Notes: generated from the letters alone by a model not told the origin. DNA of 64,000 nucleotides from Dolosigranulum savutiense (GCF_039830095.1 NZ_CP142435.1:1426001-1490000), one strand, 5' to 3'. Positions 44,253 to 53,660 are shown, numbered from the stretch's first letter. Program-made: numbers and translations.

Positions 44253-45307
44253 GACGATATATTAACCGCTTCTTACAATTGTGGCTCATTTTTGCTGTGT
44301 TAGCTGTGTCAATAATTATTTTTACCTTTGAGACATTTTTTGATATGGATGGTTGGGAAGTTTTATCATACAGAGATATGAGCTACTTATCACTACCGTT
44401 AGCTGTGTATTTACTTGGGTTTACACTTGTGTTAGCCATGTTATTTACAATCGGGTTCATTATCATTGAGCGCATTCGGATGCGTAAGATTGAACAGAGT
44501 TTGCGTGCCTTGAATCAAGGGCGATATAATGATAAAGTATTAGAAAAGATTGTTGATCAAGCTAAGCCCGTCTATATAACGAAGCAACTGGATAGTTTAA
44601 TCTTGCAACTGCGCGAAAAATTAACCTTAATGTCGCGTCAAGTCTTAAGTTCCAACGAAGAGAAACTGATGCTGGAAGAAGAGACGAAGGAAGAGATATT
44701 GGAGAAGGAACGTCATCGAATTGCTCGCGAATTGCATGATTCGGTTAGCCAACAATTATTTGCGTCCTCTATGATGTTGTCAGCATTGAACCAACAGACT
44801 GAGAATATACCGGACGCGATCCAGAAACAACTGCAGACTATTGAATCCATTACGAATGAATCACAACTTGAAATGCGGGCCTTATTACTTCATTTAAGAC
44901 CAGTCAAACTGAACGAAAAAACCTTAAAACAAGGGATTGAACAATTACTTAAGGAACTATCGACTAAGGTGAATATGGCGATTGTCTATGAAATAGAAGA
45001 TGTTTCTTTACCTGTTAGCGTGGAGGACAACCTTTTTCGGGTGATTCAGGAATTGTTATCCAATGTTTTGCGGCATTCGAAAGCTTCAGAAGTAGAAGTC
45101 TACTTAAAAAAGACGGGCCAACAAATTCAGCTGCGCATTATTGATGATGGAGTGGGGTTTGATATGAAGAATCAAAAATCAGGTAATTATGGGCTCCAAA
45201 ATATTCGAGAACGGATTAATGGATTAGGTGGGCATGTGAAGTTGATTTCGTTCAAGCAGCAAGGAACCAGTGTCGAAATTATTATACCAATCAGTATTGG
45301 AGGTTAA
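44249..45307 (+). CDS. liaS: LiaS/VraS-type sensor histidine kinase
   Basis: The 352-residue kinase has two membrane segments (about 10-28 and 51-74) with a very short extracellular loop, the intramembrane-sensing type. A linker and a HisKA_3 domain follow with the phospho-acceptor H163 in RIARELHDSVSQQLFAS. The ATPase domain contains NVLRHSKASEVEV, DDGVGFD and YGLQNIRERI. It should phosphorylate the adjacent response regulator under control of LiaF. It overlaps liaF by 4 bases. Confidence 0.9.
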   Translation: MRRYINRFLQLWLIFAVLAVSIIIFTFETFFDMDGWEVLSYRDMSYLSLPLAVYLLGFTLVLAMLFTIGFIIIERIRMRKIEQSLRALNQGRYNDKVLEKIVDQAKPVYITKQLDSLILQLREKLTLMSRQVLSSNEEKLMLEEETKEEILEKERHRIARELHDSVSQQLFASSMMLSALNQQTENIPDAIQKQLQTIESITNESQLEMRALLLHLRPVKLNEKTLKQGIEQLLKELSTKVNMAIVYEIEDVSLPVSVEDNLFRVIQELLSNVLRHSKASEVEVYLKKTGQQIQLRIIDDGVGFDMKNQKSGNYGLQNIRERINGLGGHVKLISFKQQGTSVEIIIPISIGG

Positions 45308-45311
45308 CGAT

Positions 45312-45947
45312 ATGATAAAATTATTATTAGTGGATGATCATCAGATGGTACGTTTGGGCTTATCGTCTTATTTCTCGATTCAAGATGATATGGAAGTTAT
45401 TGGCGAAGCAGAAGATGGCCAGGAAGGGGTAGAAAAAGCACTTTCTTTGCGACCTGATGTGATCTTAATGGATTTAGTCATGGATGGCATGGATGGGATC
45501 GAAGCGACGAAAGAAATTCTTGCGCAGTGGCCAGAAGCTAAAATTATAATTGTGACGAGTTTTATTGATGATGAGAAAGTTTTTCCAGCTATGGAAGCAG
45601 GCGCCTCAGGGTATATGCTTAAGACATCTTCAGCTTCAGAAATTGCGGACGCCATTCGCTCAGCTTACGAGGGAGATACGGTCTTTGAAGAAGAAGTAAC
45701 CCAAAAAATTATTGAACGCGACCATATGCCGCAAGAATATTTATTACATGATGATCTGACCAACCGTGAGACGGAAATCTTACAATTAATTGCACAAGGG
45801 TTAAGTAATCAAGAAATCGCGGATGAATGCTTCATCACCCTTAAAACCGTCAAAACTCATGTCTCCAATATTTTATCCAAGTTAGATGTCTCCGATCGTA
45901 CACAAGCAACCATCTATGCGTTTAAGCATAATTTGGTGGAAGATTAG
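45312..45947 (+). CDS. liaR: LiaR/VraR-type NarL-family response regulator
   Basis: The 211-residue protein has a receiver domain (D8, D9 and phospho-acceptor D54 in VILMDLVMDG; conserved T in IIVTSFIDD) and a LuxR-type HTH (LTNRETEILQLIAQGLSNQEIADECFITLKTVKTHVSNILSKL). The frame is open further upstream, but ATG 45312 has GGAGG in front and gives the canonical N-terminus MIKLLLVDDHQMVRLG. It ends the liaFSR operon, before a terminator. No liaI/liaH-like target genes are adjacent, so the regulon lies elsewhere or includes liaF's own promoter. Confidence 0.92.
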   Translation: MIKLLLVDDHQMVRLGLSSYFSIQDDMEVIGEAEDGQEGVEKALSLRPDVILMDLVMDGMDGIEATKEILAQWPEAKIIIVTSFIDDEKVFPAMEAGASGYMLKTSSASEIADAIRSAYEGDTVFEEEVTQKIIERDHMPQEYLLHDDLTNRETEILQLIAQGLSNQEIADECFITLKTVKTHVSNILSKLDVSDRTQATIYAFKHNLVED

Positions 45948-46003
45948 TATATTATTGAATAAGACTTATTAAGAGAGAAATACACGATAGAATGTATTAA
46001 TAT

Positions 46004-46046
46004 AAAAAAGCAAAGACCACAATAATTGTGTTCCTTGCTTTTTTTA
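46004..46046. terminator. Bidirectional terminator between liaR and rnjA
   Basis: AAAAAAGCAAAGACCACAAT and ATTGTGTTCCTTGCTTTTTTT form an imperfect stem with A and T runs on either side, between convergent genes. Confidence 0.8.
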
Positions 46047-46057
46047 ACTATTTAAGT

Positions 46058-47731
46058 TTAATTATTGGTTAAGACAACTGGTAAGATAATTGGTCGGCGT
46101 TCAGTTTCAGCGAATAAGAATTCTTTCATATCTTCGGTTAGGGCGCCGCGGAGTTTGTATTCATTGATATGCTTGTAGTCAAATGAGTTCTGAATACTTT
46201 GGTAAGCGACACGTTGGGCTTCTTTAATCAGTTCTGTTGACTCACGCATGTAGATAAATCCACGCGAGATGATGTCAGGCCCGGCAATGACTTCACGCTT
46301 ATCGGTGTCAATGGTTGCAACAACCACAACTAATCCATTGTCAGATAAGTTCTTCCGGTCACGCAAGACGATATTGCCAATATCACCAATACCACTTCCA
46401 TCTACATAGACGTCACCCGCTTCGAATGATCCGGCACGTCGAGCAGAATTCGCTGTTAGGGCAAGGACATCACCATTGTCTAAGATAAAGCAATTATCGC
46501 GTTCAACGCCCGTTTGGACAGCGAGATCAGTATGAATTTTCTGCATACGATATTCCCCGTGAATCGGGACGAAGAACTTTGGTTTCATTAAGTTTAACAT
46601 TAATTTCTGCTCTTGTTGGCCACCGTGTCCTGAAGCGTGAATGTTATTGACTTTTCCGTGAATGACTTCAGCGCCAGCTTCCAATAATTGATTAATCACA
46701 CGGTTGACGGAGACTGTATTTCCTGGAATTGGAGAACTAGAGAAAATAACTGTATCGCCGGGTTGAATTGAGATTTGGCGGTGAGTACCATTCGCAATTC
46801 GACTAAGCGCCGCCATCGGTTCACCTTGCGATCCTGTACAGATAATTAATACTTCATTGGGTTGATACTGATTGATTTCGTTCGGATGGATGAAGGTTGA
46901 TTTTTCTGCTTTAATGTAACCTAATTCTTGTCCGACTTCAAGTGCATTCTTCATACTGCGACCGAAGACAGCAATTTTGCGCCCAGTACTTTCAGCAGCC
47001 TCCACACATTGTTGAATACGCGACACGTTTGAAGCAAAAGAGGCAAAAATAATTCGTCCATCAATATTTTTCAGTAACTTGTGGATGGATTCGCCGACTA
47101 CTTGCTCTGAGTTTGTGAATCCAGGAATCTCGGCATTGGTACTGTCAGATAAGAGTGCTAGGACTCCTTCTTGGCCAATACGTGCCATCTTATGCAAGTT
47201 GGCTTGTTCATCCACAGGGGTGAAATCAAACTTAAAGTCACCTGTTTGAACAATATTTCCATTCGGTGTATTGACGACAATACCGTAAGGATCCGGAATA
47301 CTGTGGTTCGTACGGAAAAATTCGACAGATGTTTTGTGCAGTTTAATAACCGAATCTTCATTGATTTCGTGCAGTTTTGTCGAACGGAGTAATTTATGCT
47401 CGCTCAGTTTTTTGCGGATAAGCGCCAGTGTCAATTTTCCAGCATAAATCGGGACATTAATTTCTTTTAGTAAATAAGGAATTCCCCCGACGTGATCTTC
47501 GTGACCATGCGTGACGAAGAGTGCTTTTACTTTGTCTTTATTTTCGATTAAGTAAGAATAATCTGGAATAACATAATCAATCCCCAACAAGTCATCTTCG
47601 GGGAATTTAATCCCAGCATCAATTAGAATAATTTCATCTTGGAATTGAATGCCGTACGTATTTTTTCCAATCTCACCTAAACCTCCAATACCAAAAACGG
47701 CAACTTCATTATTTTTAATATCAAGTTTCAT
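46058..47731 (-). CDS. rnjA: Ribonuclease J1
   Basis: The 557-residue protein is a metallo-beta-lactamase/beta-CASP ribonuclease with both 5'-3' exo- and endonuclease activity in mRNA turnover and rRNA maturation. The zinc motif HGHEDH is at 75-80. Further marks are [17 protein letters not shown], the [23 protein letters not shown] beta-CASP segment and [17 protein letters not shown]. The intact HxHxDH and overall sequence fit J1 rather than J2. In many Firmicutes rpoY (RNA polymerase epsilon) precedes rnjA; here the upstream region holds only an AT-rich gap with the dyad GTTGATGATTAATCAAC. Confidence 0.95.
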   Translation of the reverse strand: MKLDIKNNEVAVFGIGGLGEIGKNTYGIQFQDEIILIDAGIKFPEDDLLGIDYVIPDYSYLIENKDKVKALFVTHGHEDHVGGIPYLLKEINVPIYAGKLTLALIRKKLSEHKLLRSTKLHEINEDSVIKLHKTSVEFFRTNHSIPDPYGIVVNTPNGNIVQTGDFKFDFTPVDEQANLHKMARIGQEGVLALLSDSTNAEIPGFTNSEQVVGESIHKLLKNIDGRIIFASFASNVSRIQQCVEAAESTGRKIAVFGRSMKNALEVGQELGYIKAEKSTFIHPNEINQYQPNEVLIICTGSQGEPMAALSRIANGTHRQISIQPGDTVIFSSSPIPGNTVSVNRVINQLLEAGAEVIHGKVNNIHASGHGGQQEQKLMLNLMKPKFFVPIHGEYRMQKIHTDLAVQTGVERDNCFILDNGDVLALTANSARRAGSFEAGDVYVDGSGIGDIGNIVLRDRKNLSDNGLVVVVATIDTDKREVIAGPDIISRGFIYMRESTELIKEAQRVAYQSIQNSFDYKHINEYKLRGALTEDMKEFLFAETERRPIILPVVLTNN

Positions 47732-47933
47732 GCAATTTATCTCCTTATTATCTATTTATAGCTTATCTACAGTTCAATCGGTTGATGATTAATCAACAGT
47801 TAACACTATTGTAACACAAGTGTGACAGTAAGTATAGGTCAAGTGGTTGTTGTGGATGTGATATCTATCGGTAAGCGTTTCATTAGCGCTTATTTGAGTA
47901 GTATGCTAGACTGAGGATACATTGAGGACACAT

Positions 47934-48041
47934 TGGGGTGCTTCGGCTGAGAATAGACCCATCACACCGGATGCAGTTAAGACTGTCGGCGGGAGCTGTA
48001 TTATGAGAGTCAGCAAGCCCGTGTGTCTAAGGGCTTTTTAT
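47934..48041 (+). ncRNA. TPP riboswitch with terminator, controlling thiD
   Basis: GGGGTGC, GGCTGAGA, GACCCATCACACCGGATG, CAGTTAAGACTGTCGGCGGGA are the thi-box elements in order. A terminator follows (AGCCC 48016-48020 with GGGCT 48031-48035, then TTTTTATTTT). Unlike the thiW switch, the aptamer has a short P3 and the terminator stem is only 5-6 pairs. Upstream (47732-47933) lie the rnjA control region and, at about 47894, a weak TTGAGT -35 for this transcript. Confidence 0.92.
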
Positions 48042-48079
48042 TTTATAAATGACTGAGAAATAATCAGGAGGTAATAGTT

Positions 48080-48919
48080 ATGGTAAATGAAACAGTACAG
48101 GTTGTGACAATTGCAGGAAGCGATTCGGGTGGTGGAGCTGGCTTGCAGGCGGATTTGAAGACATTTCAAGCTCGCGACACTTTTGGGATGAGTATTATTG
48201 TGGCGCTAACGGCTCAGAATACAAAAGGAGTGCAAGATGTATTCCCGGTCTCAACTGACTTTGTGACCGAACAATTCAACTCACTCGCCGATGATATGAA
48301 GATTCGGGCAGCCAAGACCGGTATGTTAGGGGATGAGGAGCATATTAAGAATGTGGCGGCTAATATTAAGCGGGTGGATTTTGGTTACTTCGTTGTGGAT
48401 CCAGTGATGGTAGCGAAGGGTGGGTATAAGTTACTTGATCCGAGTGCAAGTAAAGCATTGATTGAGCATTTGATTCCACTTGCGGATGTTATCACTCCTA
48501 ATATTCCTGAAGCAGAAGCCATTCTAGACCGAAACATTACAACGAGTACGGACATGATCAAGGCAGCGCAAGCACTCCAAGCTTATGGTTGCAAGAATGT
48601 TATTATTAAAGGAGGCCATGGGAAGGGAAATCAGTCAATTGATTATGTGCTGTTAGCGGATGGTACGCACTTTTGGATGAGCTCACCGCGAGTTGATACC
48701 GAGCGCACACATGGCACTGGGGACACTTTCTCGGCCTGTATCACTGCTGAGTTGGCTAAAGGTGCTGATATGACTACCGCAATTAAAACAGCTAAAGCTT
48801 TCATCCAAGGAGCGATTGCGCAAGGCATCCAAGTCGGTCACGGTCACGGCCCAACTAACCATTGGGCAACGTTAAGTGAAGAGGTTGAGTATCATGACGA
48901 TATGGAGTTTGAGTTATAA
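48080..48919 (+). CDS. thiD: Hydroxymethylpyrimidine/phosphomethylpyrimidine kinase ThiD
   Basis: The 279-residue ribokinase-fold enzyme phosphorylates HMP and HMP-P for thiamine synthesis. Motifs: TIAGSDSGGGAGLQADLKTF (N-terminal substrate region), KTGML, TPNIPEAEAIL, NVIIKGGHGKG and the catalytic THGTGDTFSACITAELAKG. The TPP riboswitch upstream decides for ThiD over the related pyridoxal kinase. With thiW it points to salvage of both thiamine halves; thiM and thiE are not in this window. AGGAGG lies upstream of the ATG. Confidence 0.93.
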   Translation: MVNETVQVVTIAGSDSGGGAGLQADLKTFQARDTFGMSIIVALTAQNTKGVQDVFPVSTDFVTEQFNSLADDMKIRAAKTGMLGDEEHIKNVAANIKRVDFGYFVVDPVMVAKGGYKLLDPSASKALIEHLIPLADVITPNIPEAEAILDRNITTSTDMIKAAQALQAYGCKNVIIKGGHGKGNQSIDYVLLADGTHFWMSSPRVDTERTHGTGDTFSACITAELAKGADMTTAIKTAKAFIQGAIAQGIQVGHGHGPTNHWATLSEEVEYHDDMEFEL

Positions 48920-48944
48920 GAATAACCACTTCTTTTGACCGGAT

Positions 48945-48973
48945 TTACTGCTTACTAATTTTTATGTTATCAT
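48945..48973 (+). promoter_or_regulatory. Candidate promoter of the ABC-F gene leader
   Basis: TTACTG (48945-48950), 17-base spacer, TATCAT (48968-48973). The start would lie about 25 bases before the leader peptide. Confidence 0.4.
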
Positions 48974-49003
48974 GACGATAGAGTTCAAAGGAGTGATGAT
49001 GTG

Positions 49004-49075
49004 ATGATACGTAAGGAACGTACAGATTTTTTATTAGTTGTCCGTTCCAAATTTGGAACTGCTTTCCTAAATTAG
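49004..49075 (+). CDS. 23-residue leader peptide upstream of the ABC-F gene
   Basis: AAGGAG (48988-48993) precedes GTG 49001/ATG 49004, which opens MIRKERTDFLLVVRSKFGTA followed by FLN and TAG at 49073-49075. The frame ends 33 bases before the ABC-F start, and its stop codon lies inside the 5' arm of the hairpin covering the next ribosome site. Size, position and structure are those of leader peptides in inducible antibiotic-resistance genes. I do not recognise a known stalling sequence (such as IFVI of ErmC); the VVRSKF part is a possible counterpart. Confidence 0.6.
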   Translation: MIRKERTDFLLVVRSKFGTAFLN

Positions 49076-49102
49076 TTATTGATAAGGAACTAGTTTAGGA
49101 GG
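49015..49102 (+). promoter_or_regulatory. Putative translational attenuator of the ABC-F gene
   Basis: Four complementary segments are visible: GGAACG (49015-49020) pairs with CGTTCC (49043-49048). The latter is also part of the palindrome GTTCCAAATTTGGAAC (49044-49059). CCTAAATTAGTT (49066-49077) pairs with AACTAGTTTAGG (49088-49099, one G-U), which covers half of the AGGAGG site (49097-49102). No T run follows, so control should act on translation. A ribosome paused on the leader would open the last stem and free the site. Confidence 0.6.
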
Positions 49103-49108
49103 CTATGA

Positions 49109-50698
49109 ATGAGTATTATACAATTTAATCAAGTGAGTTATGCAGTATATGAACAACCTTTATTCGAATCAGTCAATTTAACCATTGAAGCAACTGATAG
49201 AATTGGGATTGTTGGACCAAATGGGGTTGGCAAGTCCACGCTTTTAAAATTAATTGCCGGAGAAGAAATTCCTGATTCGGGGGAACGATACAAAGCTCAT
49301 GATGCAACGATTCATTTGCATAAACAAACAACTAATTTTGACGCACACGAAACGGTCAGGGAATTTTTAGAGGCATGTTTTGCAGATATAAACGAAATTC
49401 AAGCAAAGATGACAGATCTGGAAGCGAAGATGAGTCAGCTAAATGCAGGCTTGGAAGAGTTACTAGCGCAATACGGACAACTGCAAGAAAAATTTTATGA
49501 GCTAGGTGGTTATGCTTGCGAAAGTCGCTTGCAGGAAGTGGCTAATGGGTTAGGATTAGGCCAGTATTTAGACTATCCACTCGCTACGCTTAGTGGTGGT
49601 CAACGCTCAAAAGTTGCTTTAGCCAAATGTTTGTTAAAACAAGCAGATATCTTACTTTTGGATGAGCCGACGAATCATTTGGATCGAGATACAATAGAAT
49701 GGCTTATTCACTTTATTCATCAGTATGAAGGGGCTATCTTAATTGTTAGTCATGACCGTTATTTGCTTGACCAAGTAGCAACAAGAATTTTTGAAATTGA
49801 TGATCAGCACATCTATCAGTATCCGGGCAACTATACAAAGTTTAAGCAATTAAAAGAAGAGCGCCTATTAGTGGCCTATCGTGATTTTAAGAATCAGCAA
49901 GATAAAATTAATCGATTGAAATCACAAATTAAACAATATCGTCAGTGGGGAAATGAAGGTCATAATCCCAAGCATTTTAAGAAAGCTAAAAGTTTAGAAA
50001 AAATATTAGCTAAAATCGAACCAATATCTGATCCTACAAATCACCGACAAATGAATATAACCGTAGAGGATGCAGGTAAGAAAGGACCAAAGCGTTTAGT
50101 TGAATTGAGAGGAGTATCTAAGGCGTTCAATGCTGAGATTTTATCCGATGTCAATTGGTTAGTTCGTCGTGGAGAACACATTGGGATTGTTGGTCGTAAC
50201 GGTGTTGGAAAATCAACTCTTCTGAAATTAGTTGCCGGCACTACCGAACCTGATTCAGGTCAAATTGTTAGACCAGATCAATTAGCAATAGGAACTATGT
50301 CACAACACCCATTCAGTAACCTATCTGGTGAGCGCAGAGTGATTGATGTTTTTCGCCAGCCATTTAGTTTGACGCAAGAACAGGCACGCCACGCGTTAGC
50401 CCAATTTTTATTTTTTGGCGAAGATGTATTTAAATCTCTGGATAAATTAAGTGGTGGAGAACGGATGCGATTGAAATGGGCACAGTTAATTCAAGGTCAG
50501 TATGATTTATTGTTATTAGATGAACCAACCAATCATTTGGACATTGATTCGAAAGAACTCATCGAAGAGGTTCTCGCTGATTATACCGGAAGTATGATTA
50601 TTGTCAGTCATGACCGGTACTTCACTGATACATGCTGTAATAAACTATATGAACTCACAAATGGTCAGTTAAATTTGATTGATAAATCAGTTAAATAA
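49109..50698 (+). CDS. ABC-F family ATPase, probable ribosome-protection protein
   Basis: The 529-residue protein has two ABC domains and no membrane segment. Domain 1 has Walker A GPNGVGKS (35-42), signature LSGGQ and Walker B LLLDEPTNHLD; domain 2 has GRNGVGKS, LSGGE and LLLDEPTNHLD. The linker of roughly 80 residues between them is basic and helical (FKNQQDKINRLKSQIKQYRQWGNEGHNPKHFKKAKSLEKIL), the part that reaches into the ribosome in ABC-F proteins. Housekeeping ABC-F proteins are not normally preceded by a leader peptide and attenuator, so a role in resistance to ribosome-targeting antibiotics is inferred. I cannot assign it to Vga, Lsa, Msr, OptrA or VmlR types. Confidence 0.85.
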   Translation: MSIIQFNQVSYAVYEQPLFESVNLTIEATDRIGIVGPNGVGKSTLLKLIAGEEIPDSGERYKAHDATIHLHKQTTNFDAHETVREFLEACFADINEIQAKMTDLEAKMSQLNAGLEELLAQYGQLQEKFYELGGYACESRLQEVANGLGLGQYLDYPLATLSGGQRSKVALAKCLLKQADILLLDEPTNHLDRDTIEWLIHFIHQYEGAILIVSHDRYLLDQVATRIFEIDDQHIYQYPGNYTKFKQLKEERLLVAYRDFKNQQDKINRLKSQIKQYRQWGNEGHNPKHFKKAKSLEKILAKIEPISDPTNHRQMNITVEDAGKKGPKRLVELRGVSKAFNAEILSDVNWLVRRGEHIGIVGRNGVGKSTLLKLVAGTTEPDSGQIVRPDQLAIGTMSQHPFSNLSGERRVIDVFRQPFSLTQEQARHALAQFLFFGEDVFKSLDKLSGGERMRLKWAQLIQGQYDLLLLDEPTNHLDIDSKELIEEVLADYTGSMIIVSHDRYFTDTCCNKLYELTNGQLNLIDKSVK

Positions 50699-50705
50699 GC
50701 AAAAG

Positions 50706-50750
50706 CGTTCACCCTTGTAATTTATATTATTACAAGGGTGGACGTTTTTT
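50706..50750 (+). terminator. Intrinsic terminator of the ABC-F gene
   Basis: CGTTCACCCTTGTAATA and TATTACAAGGGTGGACG form a long stem followed by TTTTTT. Confidence 0.9.
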
Positions 50751-50829
50751 ATGCTGTATTCAAAAAAAATTTTCGTTATAGTTCCGTTAGATTTGGGAGC
50801 TATACTGAATGTATTAGGAGGCGATCGAT

Positions 50830-51534
50830 ATGACAATTTTTTTACAAACACAACAATTATCGAAACAATTCAAGTCACAAGTTGTCTTGGATGATATATC
50901 TATTCAGGTAGAGAAGGGGCAGGTGTATGGATTGTTGGGACCCAATGGCGCAGGAAAATCAACGCTACTGAAGTTAATAACGCGTGTATTGATGCCCAGT
51001 TCAGGGAAGATTTTATTTAGAGAAGAGCTTCTTCAGCAGCATCATTTACAACAAATGGGTGCTATTATTGAAGGCCCAGCCATTTATCCCAATTTAACAG
51101 CGTGGGAAAATCTGGAAGTGTTGACTACGTTATTGGAGGTGGATCCTGAGCGTATCGAACAGGTACTAAAACAAGTCAATCTAACCCATACAGGTCAGAA
51201 GTTAACTAAGCACTTTTCCTTAGGGATGAAACAACGCTTAGGAATTGCGATGGCATTAGTAAATGAGCCAGACTTGTTAATTTTAGATGAGCCAACAAAT
51301 GGCCTAGATCCGCTTGGGACTCAGGAATTACGCACCTTAATTCGAGATTTGACTGAACAGGGGGTGACGATTATTTTCTCTAGCCATATACTGAGTGAAG
51401 TGGGACATGTAGCAGATAAAATTGGTATTTTAAATCAAGGTCAGCTATGTTATGAAGGAGCCAATGATCGGGGACAGCGTAGTTTAGAGACATTATTTAT
51501 GGAGGTCTTAAGACAGGAGGTTGATGCATCATGA
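50830..51534 (+). CDS. Lantibiotic-immunity-type ABC transporter ATP-binding subunit (F)
   Basis: The 234-residue ATPase has Walker A GPNGAGKS, the Q-loop region MGAIIEGPAIYPNLTAWENL typical of the BcrA/SpaF/NukF group, an E-containing signature variant (FSLGMKQRLGIAMAL) and LLILDEPTNGLDPLG. The IIEGPAIYPNLTAWENL context separates this group from general ABC-2 ATPases. It should drive removal of peptide antibiotics from the membrane together with the next two permeases. Before it, TATACT (50801-50806) lacks a good -35, which would fit an activator-dependent promoter. The stop overlaps the next start by 4 bases. Confidence 0.85.
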   Translation: MTIFLQTQQLSKQFKSQVVLDDISIQVEKGQVYGLLGPNGAGKSTLLKLITRVLMPSSGKILFREELLQQHHLQQMGAIIEGPAIYPNLTAWENLEVLTTLLEVDPERIEQVLKQVNLTHTGQKLTKHFSLGMKQRLGIAMALVNEPDLLILDEPTNGLDPLGTQELRTLIRDLTEQGVTIIFSSHILSEVGHVADKIGILNQGQLCYEGANDRGQRSLETLFMEVLRQEVDAS

Positions 51535-52283
51535 AATACATTAAAGCTGAATGGTTAAAAGAAAAGCGTAGCAGTAATCGTCACTTAATGTTCGGGGTAC
51601 CTATTGGATTTATTGTCTTTACAACACTAATGAGTAGTCTTATGGCGCCAGCACCAGAGGGTCGAAGTAATTTGTTAGCGGTTGCTTTTAATTGGTACCC
51701 TGTTATTATTTTGCCAGTGGTGCTTAGTCTCTTTACCATCAATCTTTATCAGAAAGAAACAGGGCCATGCATCATTAAGCAGCGAAGTATCGGGATCAGT
51801 CGAGCAAAAATATTACTCGCTAAAAATATCGTTATAGGAATTGAAGTAATGATTACACTCACTATATCTGGTTTATTTCTGTATCTCATGGGAAATTTTG
51901 CAGGGAATAATCCTATATCAGCTAGCGAAATTATACGAGGGAGTATATTTTTATGGATCGGTAGCTTGCCCTTGTTAAGCTTATCAGTATTACTATATCA
52001 ACTACTGTCCGGTATGGGTGTTATCATTGTGAATTTTATGTTGTCGCTTGTTGCTACGCTCTTACTCGCTACAAGTCCCCATTGGTTTTTATTTCCATGG
52101 ACTTATAATTTACGATTAATGGCTGCTGCAGTGGGGATTCATCCGAATGGGACATTTTTGTCACCGGACTCGTTATTGCTCGCACCCCAAAATTTATTCA
52201 TAGGAACTTTTTTAAGTATCATTATTTATGGAGTGAGTTGTGTGATTGTAGTTTGGCAGGAAAGGAGGAAAGAAAATGGTTAG
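51531..52283 (+). CDS. Lantibiotic-immunity-type ABC transporter permease (E, MutE/EpiE-like)
   Basis: The 250-residue protein starts MKYIKAEWLKEKRSSNRHLM, the typical beginning of MutE/EpiE permeases, and has about six membrane segments. FTINLYQKETGPCIIKQRSIGISRAKILLAKNI is a long cytosolic loop after segment two. It forms the membrane part of the transporter with the neighbouring G subunit. It overlaps both neighbours in the operon, which supports translational coupling. Confidence 0.8.
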   Translation: MKYIKAEWLKEKRSSNRHLMFGVPIGFIVFTTLMSSLMAPAPEGRSNLLAVAFNWYPVIILPVVLSLFTINLYQKETGPCIIKQRSIGISRAKILLAKNIVIGIEVMITLTISGLFLYLMGNFAGNNPISASEIIRGSIFLWIGSLPLLSLSVLLYQLLSGMGVIIVNFMLSLVATLLLATSPHWFLFPWTYNLRLMAAAVGIHPNGTFLSPDSLLLAPQNLFIGTFLSIIIYGVSCVIVVWQERRKENG

Positions 52284-52989
52284 ATTAATTTATTCGCGTT
52301 GGTTGCGGACGAAACGAACTCCCTTTCGTGTGATGTGGTTGGGAAGCCCCATTTTATTTGGGAGTTTGTTTGGAGCGTATCTTCGGATGAGTGACATCTT
52401 GATGGGGCAGGAGTTATTATTTTTTTATACGATTTTAGGTGTTATAGCAGGTTTTTCGCTTAGCTTATTTATTCCCTTGTTGTATGAGCCAGATCGTCAG
52501 GCAGGTTACTTTGTATATGATTTGTGTAGCGGCGTTAGTCGTAAGTGGATATTTTTAAGTCAATTTTTGTTACTGATGGGCATGGTGGTCGTCATTATTT
52601 TAGTTGCATCAGGTGTATTTTTACTCTTTGTGGTAGGAGATAGAGCGATAGCTTTGGTAAGTTACCTTAGATATGGCGGGTTGTTGTCAATCACGTTATT
52701 ATTGTTGATTCCAATCTTTCAAATGCTCAGTTTAAAATTCGGATTAGCTACGTCAGTATTATTCGGTAGCTTCAACACATTGCTCAGCCTTCTTTTTGGG
52801 ACGACTGAATTAGGTGGTGCTATGAGTGATTTTCTACCGACTATTTGGCATGTACGCTTAATGTATACCGTCTCAGATGTCCATAGAGGATTGTTTGCCA
52901 TTTATTCCCTTGTGATGGTTGTAGGATTACTGTTGATAAGTATGATTTGGTATAATAAATGGGAGAACAGAACGCATGAGGGAGGATAA
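52276..52989 (+). CDS. Lantibiotic-immunity-type ABC transporter permease (G, MutG/SpaG-like)
   Basis: The 237-residue protein has six predicted membrane segments and the same layout as the E subunit: a basic start (LIYSRWLRTKRTPFRVMWLGSP), two segments, then LLYEPDRQAGYFVYDLCSGVSRKWIFLSQFLL. Its place after F and E and before a two-component system fits the G subunit of FEG immunity transporters. Sequence conservation of G subunits is low, so the assignment rests partly on context. Confidence 0.75.
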   Translation: MVRLIYSRWLRTKRTPFRVMWLGSPILFGSLFGAYLRMSDILMGQELLFFYTILGVIAGFSLSLFIPLLYEPDRQAGYFVYDLCSGVSRKWIFLSQFLLLMGMVVVIILVASGVFLLFVVGDRAIALVSYLRYGGLLSITLLLLIPIFQMLSLKFGLATSVLFGSFNTLLSLLFGTTELGGAMSDFLPTIWHVRLMYTVSDVHRGLFAIYSLVMVVGLLLISMIWYNKWENRTHEGG

Positions 52990-52991
52990 CG

Positions 52992-53660
52992 ATGAAGCTA
53001 TTAGTGATTGACGATGACGTATCCTTATTAAAATTAATCAAAAATGCACTGCAAGAACAATATATAGTGACAACGTGTTCACACGTGAAGCAATTAGATA
53101 GTCAACAATTTTCGCAATTTGATTTAATTATCTTGGATGTTATGATGCCAGAACTCACTGGATTTGACTTTTTAAAACAATATCGCCAAGTGATTGATTG
53201 TCCGATCTTGTTACTGACAGCAAAAGATTTTGAAATGGATAAGGTGACTGGATTTGCCTTAGGAGCGGATGATTACATGACGAAGCCATTCTCAATTAGT
53301 GAACTTAGAGCACGAGTTGCGGCCCATCTTCGGCGAGAGAAGCGGCAAAAACATAGACGGTTGATTGATTTACCGATTACGTGTGATTTAATCGAACAAG
53401 CATTGTACTGTCGTGGAGAACTTATTCCATTGACTGCTTCAGAATATAAAATTTGTGAACTATTACTTCAGCGTAGAGGGCAAGTATTTGAGAAGGAAGC
53501 GATTTATACTGCTATTTATGGATATGAGGCCTTAGGTGACGCCCAGACCTCCATTACTGAGCGGGTAAAACACATTAGACAGAAATGTTTCCCCTTTGGC
53601 ATTAATCCAATTTATACAGTGTGGGGAGTGGGGTATAAGTGGCAAATCGAAAAAGTTTAG
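52992..53660 (+). CDS. OmpR-family response regulator (SpaR/NsrR/CprR type)
   Basis: The 222-residue protein has a receiver domain (D7-D9, phospho-acceptor D49 in LIILDVMMPE, K in DDYMTKPF) and a C-terminal winged helix (LTASEYKICELLLQRRGQVFEKEAIYTAIYGYEALGDAQTSITERVKHIRQK, ending TVWGVGYKW). It starts 2 bases after the G subunit, with GGAGG in front, and overlaps the kinase gene by 22 bases. Likely task: activating the FEG operon in response to antimicrobial peptides. Confidence 0.88.
   Translation: MKLLVIDDDVSLLKLIKNALQEQYIVTTCSHVKQLDSQQFSQFDLIILDVMMPELTGFDFLKQYRQVIDCPILLLTAKDFEMDKVTGFALGADDYMTKPFSISELRARVAAHLRREKRQKHRRLIDLPITCDLIEQALYCRGELIPLTASEYKICELLLQRRGQVFEKEAIYTAIYGYEALGDAQTSITERVKHIRQKCFPFGINPIYTVWGVGYKWQIEKV

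Noticed and set aside
47732-47933. rpoY (RNA polymerase epsilon) gene expected upstream of rnjA
   Set aside because: The minus-strand DNA has no suitable frame there; only AT-rich sequence and the start of the thiD control region are present.
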